Part shown: positions 1 through 9,042 of the stretch, piece after piece
Layout of the letters: every line of letters starts with the position of its first letter
How positions within the stretch are numbered: the first letter of the stretch is position 1
Source: Planctomycetota bacterium
GTDB lineage: Bacteria > Planctomycetota > UBA11346
DNA length: 39,343 bases
Reading direction: 5' to 3'
NCBI GenBank assembly: GCA_022841245.1
Contig: JALHRW010000021.1
Location: forward strand, 1-39,343
Notes under the pieces: generated by a model
Told to the model about the DNA's origin: nothing
Databases searched by the model: none
Seen by the model: the letters and a program-made list of their open reading frames with translations, nothing else
Made by a program: the position numbers and the translations under genes

Positions 1-1673
1 ACCGTGGTCACCTGCCCGATGGCGTTCTGCACGTCCTGGATGCGCTGTTCGTTGTCCTTGGCGGCCGTTCCGCTCTGCTGGGCGAGCCCCTTGACCTCGC
101 TGGCGACCACGGCGAAGCCGCGCCCGGCATCGCCGGCCCGGGCGGCTTCGATGGTGGCGTTCAGTGCCAGCAAGTTGGTCTGCTCAGCGATGCCGGTGAT
201 GACCAGCAGGATATTGCCGATGCTGGCGCTATTGCTGGTTAGCGTGCCCACCGTCTGGTTCAGCTCGCCCATCAGGCGCGCCCCTTGCCGCATGCGCTCG
301 GAGGTCTGCGTGGTCGAGTTGGCGATCTCACGCGTGGTCGCCGCGAGCTGCTGCGAGGCGGAGGCGACGGATTGCAGGTATTCCGCGATCTGGTGGGCGG
401 CCGTGCCGGCCACCGCCGCCGCGTTGTCGGAGGTCGACATCGCAGATTCGACCGAGGTGGCCGCCTGCGCCAGATGGTCGGAGGTGCTCTGCACCTGCAC
501 CGCGCCCTTCTGCACCTGCTGGAATGATCCGGACACCTCGGCGATCAGGCCGGTGAAGGCCTGGGCGATGCGATCCGTCTCGTGAACGCCACGTCCGTCG
601 ACCTCCTTGGTCAGGTCACGTTCAGCGCGTACCGTCTCGACGGCTGCGGTAATCCGGGCTACCGTCACCTGCAGCCGGCGAATCGTCCATACTGCGATCA
701 CGCAGGCGATAATGATGCCGAGAGCTGCCAAGATCGACTCCCGCAGCAATGCGGTCAGGGCGTCTGCACGAGCGGAATCGCCCATGGCGGCCAGCTCACG
801 GGTCTGTCCATCTTCGACCGTCTTGAGGGCATCGATCCATGCCGTGACCATCGTGTACCAGGCGGCGGCGTCCTGATCCAACCCGTTCGCATTCCCGTCC
901 GCCAGGCTGGCCTGGATGGCGGAGCGGAAAGGTTCGACGCCGCGTTCCGCAGAGCGCGCTTGGCTGAGCAGCTCGCGTATCGCCTGAGTCGAGAAACCCT
1001 CGACGGCGTCGAAGCGGGTCAGCTGCATGCCGCGCAGTTGCGACCAGCGCATGATCTGCTCGGGCGTGATGCGCTTGCTTGAAAAGACCTGCACCAGGAG
1101 GGCACGTTCCTGGCCGGTGCGCTCCTTGGCGACCAGCAGGGCGGTATAGGCGGCACCGGCCCGGGCCGACTGCGAGTCCGCCGTATCGTCGATCAGGGTG
1201 GGGATGAAGCTGAGCACGGCAGCGATGGAATCGGTGTACCACTTGGCCACCTCGCCGGCCTTGTGGCTACGCCCATCGACCGCCCGACGCTCGGAAGCCA
1301 GGTTCTCCATCCGGCTCTGGATGCGTTCGATCCCTGTCGCCGTATCGCCGGACATGCCGTAGGCGATGGCGGATGCGGTGAAATCCGCGAGGGTGGCGTC
1401 GGTCGCACTGCGGCGTTGGGGAAGGACGACTGCGAAGTGCTGGTCGGTCGAGTTCACGAAACCGACCGAGGCGGCCCGTTCGGTCTGCAGATTGTGGATC
1501 AGGTTGCCGCCAGCCTGGGCCAGTGCGATAGCCCGGACGCCGGCGTTCGCCTGTTGGAGGGCCGCAGCATGCCGCCAGGTATTGATGCCGACCAGGATCG
1601 CGAGCGCTGCGATGGGACATGCCAGGCCCGCGATGAGGTAGGTCGTGATCGATCTGGATTGCCGTATTGCCAT
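1..1673 (-). CDS. Methyl-accepting chemotaxis protein with NIT sensor domain (C-terminus off the left edge)
   Basis: This inner-membrane chemoreceptor should bind a periplasmic ligand and control CheA through its cytoplasmic hairpin. Reading the reverse strand from the ATG at 1673 gives about 557 residues with no stop before the window edge. Residues ~8-32 form a first membrane segment. The following helical region has the pattern [15 protein letters not shown], typical of the nitrate/nitrite-sensing NIT domain. A second membrane segment lies near 313-333, then a HAMP linker and the signalling domain. The conserved tip is present ([20 protein letters not shown], then [11 protein letters not shown]). 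The window cuts the gene just after the tip, so a CheR-docking tail cannot be judged. A weak CTGAGG lies upstream of the start. Family assignment is firm; nitrate or nitrite as ligand is inferred from the domain only. Confidence 0.93.
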   Translation of the reverse strand, partial: MAIRQSRSITTYLIAGLACPIAALAILVGINTWRHAAALQQANAGVRAIALAQAGGNLIHNLQTERAASVGFVNSTDQHFAVVLPQRRSATDATLADFTASAIAYGMSGDTATGIERIQSRMENLASERRAVDGRSHKAGEVAKWYTDSIAAVLSFIPTLIDDTADSQSARAGAAYTALLVAKERTGQERALLVQVFSSKRITPEQIMRWSQLRGMQLTRFDAVEGFSTQAIRELLSQARSAERGVEPFRSAIQASLADGNANGLDQDAAAWYTMVTAWIDALKTVEDGQTRELAAMGDSARADALTALLRESILAALGIIIACVIAVWTIRRLQVTVARITAAVETVRAERDLTKEVDGRGVHETDRIAQAFTGLIAEVSGSFQQVQKGAVQVQSTSDHLAQAATSVESAMSTSDNAAAVAGTAAHQIAEYLQSVASASQQLAATTREIANSTTQTSERMRQGARLMGELNQTVGTLTSNSASIGNILLVITGIAEQTNLLALNATIEAARAGDAGRGFAVVASEVKGLAQQSGTAAKDNEQRIQDVQNAIGQVTT

Positions 1674-1789
1674 GCCTCAGCGTAGCAGCAGCTTCGCAGC
1701 AGCGCCAGATCGGAAATGGCGGCATTGGACCGGTGTTTGGGTGTTATCGGGGAATCACCTATGGGCGTTGCGCGGCAATGGGAAATGGC

Positions 1790-2467
1790 TCAAGCAGGTG
1801 GCGGAGATACTGGCGGAGGCGGCTGGTATTCCTGAGTCTCCCAGCGCAACCCACCGGGTAGGCTGTCGCAGGCGAATTCGAGGTGCAGAACGCGTCTTCG
1901 TCCGGGCACCCGTGCCGGACCTGATGCGTGCAGCAGCAGCGGGTGCATGACGAGCACGTCTCCAGCCTGTGCTTCGACAACCAGCGCAGGAGAGGCGGTT
2001 GCCATTGTGCTGGCATCAACATGGCTGCCGGGGATGACGAGAAGTGCGCCGTTGGCGGATGGGCAATCATCGAGGTGGAGGCGAATGGCCAGACGACGAT
2101 GCAGCCACGGAGCAGGGGGATCGACGTGGTGGACGCCCTCTTTCAGCGTCCACGGTCCCCATCCGGGCAGGTCGATGCGCGCCTGCACTGCGATCAGTCG
2201 ATCCCGATGCCAGGGCACCTGCCAATTGGCGCCCAGGATCTTGTCAAAAAGGATGCCCCGGATGGCGAAGGCCTGATTACCCAGGACATCGCGAATCGCA
2301 GGATGTTGGGCCCACGTTTCGGCACATGCAGCGATGGGTGGTGACCGACGCAGGACGTTGCGTGCGGCGTGGCTGTCGGCGAGTACGTCGTCGGCTGCCC
2401 GCCTGAGCTGGTCCAGGTCGCCTAGGCAGGCGCCAGCCAGGAGGTGGAAGCCCTGTGCTGTCAGCAT
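1790..2467 (-). CDS. Phytanoyl-CoA dioxygenase (PhyH) family protein
   Basis: This is a predicted Fe(II)/2-oxoglutarate-dependent oxygenase of 225 residues, a usual length for small bacterial PhyH proteins. The iron-binding pattern is visible: HRD in the segment VPWHRDRLIAVQ supplies the H-x-D pair, and LLLHASGPAR near the C-terminus supplies the distal His and the Arg that would hold 2-oxoglutarate. The open frame runs further upstream (to 2743), but that extension has no family-like sequence. The ATG at 2467 is preceded by GCGAGGCGATTCC, giving a GAGG ribosome site, and starts MLTAQGFHLLAG. The tail ends in a proline-rich stretch. The substrate cannot be told. The divergent neighbour is a RIO-type kinase, with no obvious pathway link. 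Confidence 0.85.
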   Translation of the reverse strand: MLTAQGFHLLAGACLGDLDQLRRAADDVLADSHAARNVLRRSPPIAACAETWAQHPAIRDVLGNQAFAIRGILFDKILGANWQVPWHRDRLIAVQARIDLPGWGPWTLKEGVHHVDPPAPWLHRRLAIRLHLDDCPSANGALLVIPGSHVDASTMATASPALVVEAQAGDVLVMHPLLLHASGPARVPGRRRVLHLEFACDSLPGGLRWETQEYQPPPPVSPPPA

Positions 2468-2638
2468 GGAATCGCCTCGCGGTCTATGCTCGGCAGATCG
2501 CTCGTTCTCGGTTGTGTTTGAACGCCAGGAACGGTTGGCCTGCACATGGCATGAGTCTAGGTAGGAGAGCCGGTCGGAAATGCATACTCCTTCGCTGTGT
2601 CCGGAGGCGCTTCGGGCTACCATCGCTGCCGGCGTATG

Positions 2639-2667
2639 TTGACTAACTGGATAGTATTGCATAACGG
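2639..2667 (+). promoter_or_regulatory. Possible sigma-70-type promoter upstream of the RIO kinase
   Basis: TTGACT at 2639-2644 and TAACGG at 2662-2667 are separated by 17 bp. The -35 is good and the -10 poor; an alternative CATAAC at 2660 has only 15-bp spacing. The site lies about 30 bp before an excellent ribosome site at 2684-2692. Assignment rests on position and one good hexamer. Confidence 0.25.
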
Positions 2668-2697
2668 GCGGCCAACACACCTGAAAGGAGGTCCGAC

Positions 2698-2793
2698 ATG
2701 AACATCGTCCGTATCTCGAATGCCGGAACCTCCTCATGCTCATCGACCGCGACCTCGCGGCCCTCGTCGACGGATTTCGCGACCAGGGCCTGA
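2698..2793 (+). CDS. Possible 31-codon leader peptide, or a frameshifted 5' end of the RIO kinase gene
   Basis: The best ribosome-binding site in this region, AAAGGAGGT at 2684-2692, sits five bases before the ATG at 2698, not before the kinase start at 2736. Translation from 2698 gives MNIVRISNAGTSSCSS and continues in a Ser/Thr/Arg-rich way to a TGA at 2791-2793, overlapping the kinase start in another frame (+2 relative to it). Either this is a leader whose translation feeds the kinase start, or the kinase once began here and a frameshift has separated the two. The composition does not look like a functional protein. I favour a leader or sequence error over an independent gene. Confidence 0.35.
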   Translation: MNIVRISNAGTSSCSSTATSRPSSTDFATRA

Positions 2794-3470
2794 TTACCTC
2801 CTACCTCGGGCAACTACGCCCAGGCAAGGAAGCCCATATCCACTGCTGCCGCCGCCCCGATGGCGGCTATGCGATCCTCAAGTACTACACTCCGCTATCA
2901 CTGCGCGGTTTTCGTGATGACGTTGTCTACGGCGTTGGCACTGGCTTTGTGCAAACACGACAACTGCGCGCCATTCGCAACACCAGTGCCTTCGGGTTAC
3001 GTGTTAAGCTGGAGTTGTGGACCGCGAATGAATTGCGAAATGTGGCGCGGCTGCGCCAGATCGGGCTCCGCCTTCCTGAACCACTTGGACGTATCGGGTC
3101 GGCGGTATTGATGCGTATGATTGGAGGTCCCGACAGGCCGGCTCCGCAGTTGCGGGAGGCGTGCATCGACATGAACACTGCTAACGCGTTGCTGCCGTTG
3201 CTCCAGGCGGACATACTGCGTATGCTCGCTCACAATCTGGTGCATGGTGATCTGTCGGCCTATAACATCCTGCTGCATCGCGGAACTCACTGGCTGATCG
3301 ATGTCCCCCAGATGGTTGATGCGGCCGTTTGCCCAGATGCGCGCGACTTGTTCATACGAGACTGCCAGAGCCTTCTGGGCTTTCTCCGCCGCTGCGGCGC
3401 ATCTGTCGACCCCGACATGTGGGCCAGAGAGGCATGGGCGCGATGGGAAAACGGACAACTGGATGTCTGA
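2736..3470 (+). CDS. RIO1-family protein kinase-like protein
   Basis: This is a 244-residue atypical protein kinase of the RIO fold, a cytoplasmic ATP-dependent enzyme in known members. The N-terminal lobe shows LGQLRPGKEAHIH followed by AILKYY, fitting a glycine-poor RIO P-loop and the ATP-anchoring lysine. The catalytic loop HGDLSAYNIL (near residues 169-178) and the metal-binding loop LIDVPQMVD are the RIO signatures (HxDxxxxN, then D-x-PQ in place of DFG). No ribosome site directly precedes the ATG at 2736; the strong one belongs to an overlapping short frame starting at 2698. The gene stands alone, and its 3' end is overlapped by a doubtful reverse-strand frame. Bacterial RIO substrates are mostly unknown. 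Confidence 0.82.
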   Translation: MLIDRDLAALVDGFRDQGLITSYLGQLRPGKEAHIHCCRRPDGGYAILKYYTPLSLRGFRDDVVYGVGTGFVQTRQLRAIRNTSAFGLRVKLELWTANELRNVARLRQIGLRLPEPLGRIGSAVLMRMIGGPDRPAPQLREACIDMNTANALLPLLQADILRMLAHNLVHGDLSAYNILLHRGTHWLIDVPQMVDAAVCPDARDLFIRDCQSLLGFLRRCGASVDPDMWAREAWARWENGQLDV

Positions 3471-3769
3471 ATGCAAAGCTGCCGCTCCTGGTAACGCTTG
3501 ATCCAGGGACGAAGGCGCTCTGCGATAGTCATCCGGAGGCGCTTGCCCTTGAGTTGCCGCTTGGCCTTGGCCATCTCGAGCGAGAACATCTCGAAGAGCG
3601 CATCGACCGGCAGGCCGAGCGCCGCCCCAAGAGCATCCAGAGCGAGAACCGAACGCGCATAGGCAGCGCGACGAGATCGACGTCTGGCACCTTGGTGTTC
3701 GGCTTCGGTATGGATTTCTGCTTGGGTTTGGACTTCGGCTTGGGTGGTAGTCGAGGCTCTGCCACGCAT
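3287..3769 (-). CDS. Hypothetical basic protein, probably truncated
   Basis: I do not recognise this protein. The ATG at 3769 has a good ribosome site (CCAGGAGACG). The predicted 160 residues start with a Thr/Gln/Ala/Glu-rich stretch with a period of about six residues, then a basic patch (ARRRSRRAAYARS). A convincing helical segment follows (ALDALGAALGLPVDALFEMF and KGKRLRMTIAERLRPWIK). After about residue 97 the frame runs antisense to the RIO kinase 3' end and stops looking like a real protein. The likely explanation is a gene that lost its 3' part here. An overlapping frame starting at 3765 gives a Lys/Pro-rich N-terminus instead, so the frame is not certain. Confidence 0.35.
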   Translation of the reverse strand: MRGRASTTTQAEVQTQAEIHTEAEHQGARRRSRRAAYARSVLALDALGAALGLPVDALFEMFSLEMAKAKRQLKGKRLRMTIAERLRPWIKRYQERQLCIQTSSCPFSHRAHASLAHMSGSTDAPQRRRKPRRLWQSRMNKSRASGQTAASTIWGTSISQ

Positions 3770-4331
3770 CGTCTCCTGGGATGGACATGGTTTATACCTG
3801 GATCTGGCCGAACTGGTGCGCAGTGCAGGCCATCCGATCATGGTGGTTGCGCCTCAATCTGGGTTACCCGACCCACGTGGCCGTCGCGTTGAAATCCGAC
3901 CAGAAGGATGGCCTAGCCAGTGGTAGTATGGGCACGAGGGCGACCGCTGATCTCGTAGTATTCTTGACGGGGGCGGGCTCAGCGGGTGGCAAGAGTCGTC
4001 GTTGGCCTGCACGCTGGCTAGGACGCCGGTAGCGCGGGATATCCACCGGGCATCGCCACCAGTGAAATACAGTCCCTCAGATGGTCTAGGACGTCATCTG
4101 GTTCGCGCCCTGGGCCTTGAGGTGCCGGTCGGGCAGCCGATCCAGGCAAGGTGGCCAAAGCCGGTGGAGATTGTGGCGGCAGCGTACAGGCTTAGGAGGG
4201 GCGCGACATAGAAGTGGTTGCGACCTGCGATCGCATTTTTGCAAGCTTCGTAGCTGAACCTTTGAATTGTGACTTTCTCATCATACGATTTCAAAGTCGT
4301 ACTCCTTTCTCTGCACACAGAAGGCTCGCCC
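3770..4331. other. Intergenic stretch without a recognisable gene
   Basis: About 560 bp between the doubtful reverse frame and the second chemoreceptor. The open frames here are short, mutually overlapping and without recognisable motifs or good ribosome sites. No tRNA-like, inverted-repeat or sigma-54 pattern was found. It may be decayed coding sequence linked to the truncated neighbour, but nothing proves this. Confidence 0.4.
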
Positions 4332-5927
4332 ATGATGTTCGCCAACTTGCGACTCGCCCATCGTTTCTTCCTGTTCGCGGGCATTGCCATCGCCGGTCTC
4401 GCCGTGCTCGGAGGTGTAAGTCTCTACGTATTTTCCATGGCCAAGGTCAATGGGCCGATCTATCGCGACATTAAAACCTCGTCGGATCTCGTAGCCGACA
4501 TCCTGCCGCCGCCGAAGTTCATCGTTGAGGCGCACCTGACGGCCTACCAAATGGCATCAACCACCGATCCCACCGTGCGTGATCAACTGATCCACCGCTT
4601 CGCGCAACTGGCCAAGGACTATGGGGAACGGCATGACGTCTGGATGCATGCGTTGCCGCCGGGAACGATCAGATCCGGCATGGTTGAGGACAGCTTTCAT
4701 CCGGTGATGAGCTACTTCGAGGTCGTGAACAAGGAGCTCATTCCCGCAATAAAGGCGAGTGATCGCAGCGCCGCTGAGCATCTGGTTCGGGTCAAGCTCG
4801 AAGGGCTTTTCCAGCAGCACCGTAAGGCCATTGATGGCGTGGTCACGGCCGCCTACGTGGAAATCAAAGCCCACGAGTCCTTGGCGAAAGCCTGGGAGCA
4901 GTGGGGTCTGATCGCAATCGTCGTGTGCTTCGCGGTAACCGTGGTGGCTGGAGCAATCCTGGCCCGTGTGCTCACGCGCGGCATCGTCGCGCCAGTAACC
5001 GAGGTCAAGGGGGTTCTCGGCGCATTGGCTGAGGGTGATCTGCGCAAGCGTGCCGTGGCCACGGGCAGCGATGAGGTCGCTGATATGGCAGCCTTCTTGA
5101 ACAGGACCTTGGATGGCATGCGTGTCACCGTTGAAGGGATTACCACAGGTGCACATGGCGTTGCCAGTGCAGCAGAGGAGTTGTCTGCTGTCAGTAAGCA
5201 GTTGACGAGCAACGTCGAAACCGTGTCTATGCAATCCGGGTCGTCTGCGTCAGCCGCCACTCAGATCGGCCAGAGCATTCACACGGTTGCAGCAGGCATG
5301 GAGGAGATGGGAGCGAGCATAAACGAAATCGCCAAAAGCGCTGAGCAGGCGGTTGGCGTTGCCAAAGAAGGCGTGGCTGCAGCGGAAGAAGCGAATACCG
5401 CCATGGCTCGCTTGAAGAGTTCGTCGTCGGAAATAGGGGAGATCGTCAAGCTCATCACCAACATCGCCGAGCAGACCAACCTTCTGGCGCTCAATGCGAC
5501 CATTGAAGCCGCGCGGGCAGGCGATGCTGGTCGAGGGTTTGCCGTAGTCGCGGCCGAGGTCAAAGACCTGGCACGGAAAACCGGCGAAGCCACCAGCGAT
5601 ATATCCGCGAAAGTGGGAGGGATCCAGGCCGATTCGCATGCGACCCAGACTGCGCTGCTGCGTATCAGCGAGATCATCGGCAAGATTAGCGACTTCCAGC
5701 AGGCCATTGCCGGTGCGGTCGAGGAGCAGTCGGCAACGACGAAGGAATTCACCAGCAATATCAATCAGGTCGCGCAAGCTGGCAGCAGTATTGCCAGCGG
5801 AGCGACTGCTGTCGCTGGTGCGGCCAGGGAGGCTGCGTCAGGAGCCGGTGATACACGGAATGCAGCCCAAGAGCTGGCGCGACTCGCAGAGGGTCTGCGC
5901 CAGGCAGTGGCACGATTCCGTGTTTGA
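4332..5927 (+). CDS. Methyl-accepting chemotaxis protein
   Basis: This is a complete 531-residue membrane chemoreceptor. The open frame begins at 4269, but the ATG at 4332 is preceded by AGAAGG at suitable distance and directly precedes the signal-anchor sequence FANLRLAHRFF. Membrane segments lie at ~12-34 and ~191-213, enclosing a roughly 155-residue mostly helical periplasmic domain that I cannot assign to a ligand class. HAMP follows (VLTRGIVAPVTEVK, LAEGDLRKR), then the signalling hairpin with the tip [20 protein letters not shown]. The protein ends AVARFRV, so there is no CheR-tethering NWETF-like pentapeptide. No che genes lie nearby, so this is an orphan receptor using distant machinery. 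Confidence 0.93.
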   Translation: MMFANLRLAHRFFLFAGIAIAGLAVLGGVSLYVFSMAKVNGPIYRDIKTSSDLVADILPPPKFIVEAHLTAYQMASTTDPTVRDQLIHRFAQLAKDYGERHDVWMHALPPGTIRSGMVEDSFHPVMSYFEVVNKELIPAIKASDRSAAEHLVRVKLEGLFQQHRKAIDGVVTAAYVEIKAHESLAKAWEQWGLIAIVVCFAVTVVAGAILARVLTRGIVAPVTEVKGVLGALAEGDLRKRAVATGSDEVADMAAFLNRTLDGMRVTVEGITTGAHGVASAAEELSAVSKQLTSNVETVSMQSGSSASAATQIGQSIHTVAAGMEEMGASINEIAKSAEQAVGVAKEGVAAAEEANTAMARLKSSSSEIGEIVKLITNIAEQTNLLALNATIEAARAGDAGRGFAVVAAEVKDLARKTGEATSDISAKVGGIQADSHATQTALLRISEIIGKISDFQQAIAGAVEEQSATTKEFTSNINQVAQAGSSIASGATAVAGAAREAASGAGDTRNAAQELARLAEGLRQAVARFRV

Positions 5928-6233
5928 GCCGCGGACCGCAAGGCTGCCCGCACGAGTAACCGCTGAGATATCGGCGGCCGTGTACCAGCCCAGGAAGGGG
6001 CGGCGCAGGTCTTCTGTACGCGGTGGCAAGGACGGATGAAGAGCACCTCAGGCAGCTGGGGATTCTGATGGGAAGGATCAGCAGAGTCAGACAGACTGTT
6101 TCGAGCGCCTTGTGTTTCTGTAAGCATATGTCATGCAATGCCTTATGGATCCACCATGATCAGCCCTTATGGCTTTGGGTTGAGAAGCATGGAAATTCGG
6201 AGAGTATTCAAGGGTACGTTATTGAGGTGATAG
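5928..6233. other. Intergenic region upstream of the hybrid kinase
   Basis: About 306 bp with no supportable gene. The last 60 bp are more A/T-rich and presumably carry the promoter of the downstream kinase. A TTGAGA near 6180 and a TATTCA downstream are spaced about 19 bp, too wide to call. No T-rich hairpin terminator was seen after the chemoreceptor. Confidence 0.4.
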
Positions 6234-8954
6234 ATGTCAGTCGACGAAGTCAGCTCTACCCCAACGGCGCTGATCCCCTCGGGATGGCGGCATTACGGGC
6301 ACTGGCTCTACCGGAGGTGGTTGGCCCTCGTGACGGTACTCCTGCTCGCCTGTTTGCAGTTGCCGGCGAACGATGCTGTCCCAAGCGTCCTCATCCTGAA
6401 CTCCTACCACCCTGGCTACCAGTGGAGCGATGACATCCGGCGTGGGATCGAAGAGGTCCTCCATGAACATGGAAGCCCTATTCACATCGAGATCGAATAC
6501 CTGGACAGCAAACGGCATCCGGAGGTCATCGGGGATCCGGTGCTGACGGCATACCTCCGTACCAAGTACCAGCGCAGCCGATTCCAAGTGGTCATCTCCT
6601 GCGACGACAACGCAACCTGGTTCACCCTAGGTGTTCGCGACGCGCTGTTCCCGGGAACCCCGCAGGTCTTCTGCGGCGTGAATGACCTCCAGCGCGAGCG
6701 GCTAGCGGAAACCGCGAATATCACAGGCATCAACGAGTCGGCGGATATCGGCGAGACGATTGACTGCATGCTGCGCCTGCACCCCGAGACGAGCCGGCTG
6801 ATTGTCGTCACGGATACCACCGAAACCGGAAAAGGCGTGGTCCGAGAGGTGGGGCGTTGGCGAGACCTCAATCGAGGACGAGTAAGCCTGGATGTGGTTG
6901 ACGATGTCTCCCAATCCAGACTCGGCGAGATCCTTGATCAGGCCAAGCCGGGCGCACTCGTGCTCTACTCCTTCTTCTTCCGCGACCAGGATGGCCGGTC
7001 GTTCGACATCGCCGAGAGCGCCAGGTTCGTCGTCCAGCACGCGAAGGTGCCGATCTACTCGACATGGGATTTCAACCGGGGTTTCGGGATGGTCGGTGGC
7101 AAGCAGGCCAGCGGTGTAAGCCAGGGGCGCGCCGCTGGCGGCATGGCGAGGCGGATACTCGATGGAACTGCAGCAGCCGATATTGGCATCGAAATGCGCA
7201 GCCCGAACTTGTGGGTCTTCGAATATCCGTCCCTCCGGCGCCTGGGCATCCCCGTCTCTGCTCTTCCGCCCGGCAGTCTGATCGTCGGCGAGCCGGACAA
7301 CGTGTTCTACCGGTATCGTCACCTCATCTGGTCGGTTTCCGCGCTTCTCTGCCTGCTCGTCGCCATCATCGTTACGCTGGCCTGGAACATCAGCCGACGT
7401 CGTCGGGCCGAGGCCGCATTGCGTGAGAGCGAAGAGAGCCTGGCCACCACGCTTGATTCCATCGGCGATGGAGTGATTGCGACCGACGCGGCAGGCCTGG
7501 TTTCCAGGATGAATCCGGTGGCCGAGGCGCTCACCGGATGGCCGCTGCGCGAAGCCGTCGGCAGGCCGATTGCCGATATATTCAAAGTGCTGCATGAATC
7601 GGACCGCAGCCCCATCGATTCTCCGGTGATCCGCATCCTGCGGGGTGAATCCGTGGCCAGCCGGGGTGGGCACTGCCTCCTGCTTTCCCGTGACGGCAAG
7701 GAGCTGTCGGTCGGTGACAGCGCCGCTCCGATCCGAAGCCGCCACGGCGAGATGGTCGGCGTTGTCCTCGTCTTCAACGACCAGACAGCGGCCAAGGTGG
7801 CAGCTCAGAAGCTCCACGACAGCGAGCAGCGTTTGCGTCAGCACGAGAAGTTGGGGGCTATCGGCCAGCTTGCCGGTGGCGTGGCCCACGACTTCAACAA
7901 TCAGCTGACCGGGATCCTGGGTTTTGCCGAACTCCTGTCGAAGCGGCTGTCGGACCCCAGCCATCTCCGTTCGACCAGCTACATCATCAAGTCGGCCCTG
8001 CGCGCCGCCGACTTGACGAAACAGCTTCTCTCCTTCGCTCGCAAAGCCAAGTACTCGACCGCCAAGGTGCAGATACATGACGTCGTCCATGAGGTTTCGG
8101 CGCTGCTCGCCCACAGCATCGATAAGCGCATTGAGATCCGCTTGCAGCTGCACGCCTCGCCTGACAGCGTTCTGGGCGATTTCAGCCAGCTTCAGAACGC
8201 GCTGCTGAATCTGGCGATTAACGCTCGTGATGCGATGCCGCGTGGAGGCATCCTTACGTTCACAACGGCTATCGAAACGCGGACTGGCGGCACCGTCGAT
8301 CCCGATGCTCCCCCGGAGAGCCATGTGGTGATCGGCGTATCGGACACCGGCATCGGGATGGACAGTGCCACGCAACGCCATCTCTTCGAGCCGTTCTATA
8401 CGACCAAGGCTCCGGGGAAGGGAACCGGCCTGGGACTCGCGGCCGTCTATGACGTGGTGCAGAGCCACGCCGGGCGGATCGACGTGCACAGCGAGCCAGG
8501 GCATGGTTCAACATTCACCATCCGTCTTCCCCTGCACCGCTCGGGATCATCCGCTGCCGCCCCGGCTTGTTCGCCAACTCCGACAGGGACGGCCCATATC
8601 CTTGTCGTCGACGATGAGGAGATGGTCCGTACTCTCCTTGCAGATACGCTCGAGGATCATGGATATCGCGCGTCGATGTGCAGTGATGGAGAGGCGGCTA
8701 TGGCATTCCTCCGCAAATCGGAGTCATCCGTCGATCTCGTGATACTCGATATGGTCATGCCTGGATGCAGCGGGGCGGAGACCTTCTCGAGGTTGCAGGC
8801 TTCCTACCCGCGGATTCGCGTGCTCATCTCATCGGGCTACAACTTGAACGGAGAGGCGCAGTCGCTGCTCGACCAGGGCGCACGCGGCTTCATCCAGAAA
8901 CCATTCCGCGCAACCGATCTTGTCGCGCTGGTGGCGACGACGCTGAAGCAATGA
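6234..8954 (+). CDS. Hybrid histidine kinase with periplasmic ABC-substrate-binding-like sensor, PAS and receiver domains
   Basis: This 906-residue sensor should autophosphorylate and pass phosphate to its own C-terminal receiver. GAGGTGATAG precedes the ATG. A signal-anchor lies at ~28-46, followed by a periplasmic domain (~50-355) opening VPSVLILNSYHPGYQWSD, like ABC-type substrate-binding sensors. The second membrane segment is ~365-387. A PAS domain follows (~402-525; GDGVIATDAAGLVSRMNP), then HisKA with the phospho-acceptor at His552 (GGVAHDFNNQ), an ATPase domain with NARDAM, DTGIGM and GTGLGL boxes, and a receiver with the predicted phospho-Asp at Asp839 (ILDMVMPG). No DNA-binding output partner is adjacent, so the downstream target is unknown. 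The periplasmic ligand cannot be told. Confidence 0.94.
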   Translation: MSVDEVSSTPTALIPSGWRHYGHWLYRRWLALVTVLLLACLQLPANDAVPSVLILNSYHPGYQWSDDIRRGIEEVLHEHGSPIHIEIEYLDSKRHPEVIGDPVLTAYLRTKYQRSRFQVVISCDDNATWFTLGVRDALFPGTPQVFCGVNDLQRERLAETANITGINESADIGETIDCMLRLHPETSRLIVVTDTTETGKGVVREVGRWRDLNRGRVSLDVVDDVSQSRLGEILDQAKPGALVLYSFFFRDQDGRSFDIAESARFVVQHAKVPIYSTWDFNRGFGMVGGKQASGVSQGRAAGGMARRILDGTAAADIGIEMRSPNLWVFEYPSLRRLGIPVSALPPGSLIVGEPDNVFYRYRHLIWSVSALLCLLVAIIVTLAWNISRRRRAEAALRESEESLATTLDSIGDGVIATDAAGLVSRMNPVAEALTGWPLREAVGRPIADIFKVLHESDRSPIDSPVIRILRGESVASRGGHCLLLSRDGKELSVGDSAAPIRSRHGEMVGVVLVFNDQTAAKVAAQKLHDSEQRLRQHEKLGAIGQLAGGVAHDFNNQLTGILGFAELLSKRLSDPSHLRSTSYIIKSALRAADLTKQLLSFARKAKYSTAKVQIHDVVHEVSALLAHSIDKRIEIRLQLHASPDSVLGDFSQLQNALLNLAINARDAMPRGGILTFTTAIETRTGGTVDPDAPPESHVVIGVSDTGIGMDSATQRHLFEPFYTTKAPGKGTGLGLAAVYDVVQSHAGRIDVHSEPGHGSTFTIRLPLHRSGSSAAAPACSPTPTGTAHILVVDDEEMVRTLLADTLEDHGYRASMCSDGEAAMAFLRKSESSVDLVILDMVMPGCSGAETFSRLQASYPRIRVLISSGYNLNGEAQSLLDQGARGFIQKPFRATDLVALVATTLKQ

Positions 8955-9042
8955 CGTTGCAGCTGCCATAGGTCGGGCAACCATCGCCCCATCCGCGACT
9001 TGCTAGCAGAGAGGTTTTGTGCCGATTCGAGGGCCCAGGGGG

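Noticed and set aside
5928-6233. A promoter TTGAGA ... TATTCA before the hybrid kinase
   Set aside because: The spacing of about 19 bp and weak hexamers do not support a call.
6702-8504. A 600-codon open frame on the reverse strand
   Set aside because: Antisense to the 906-residue hybrid kinase, which has clear motifs throughout.
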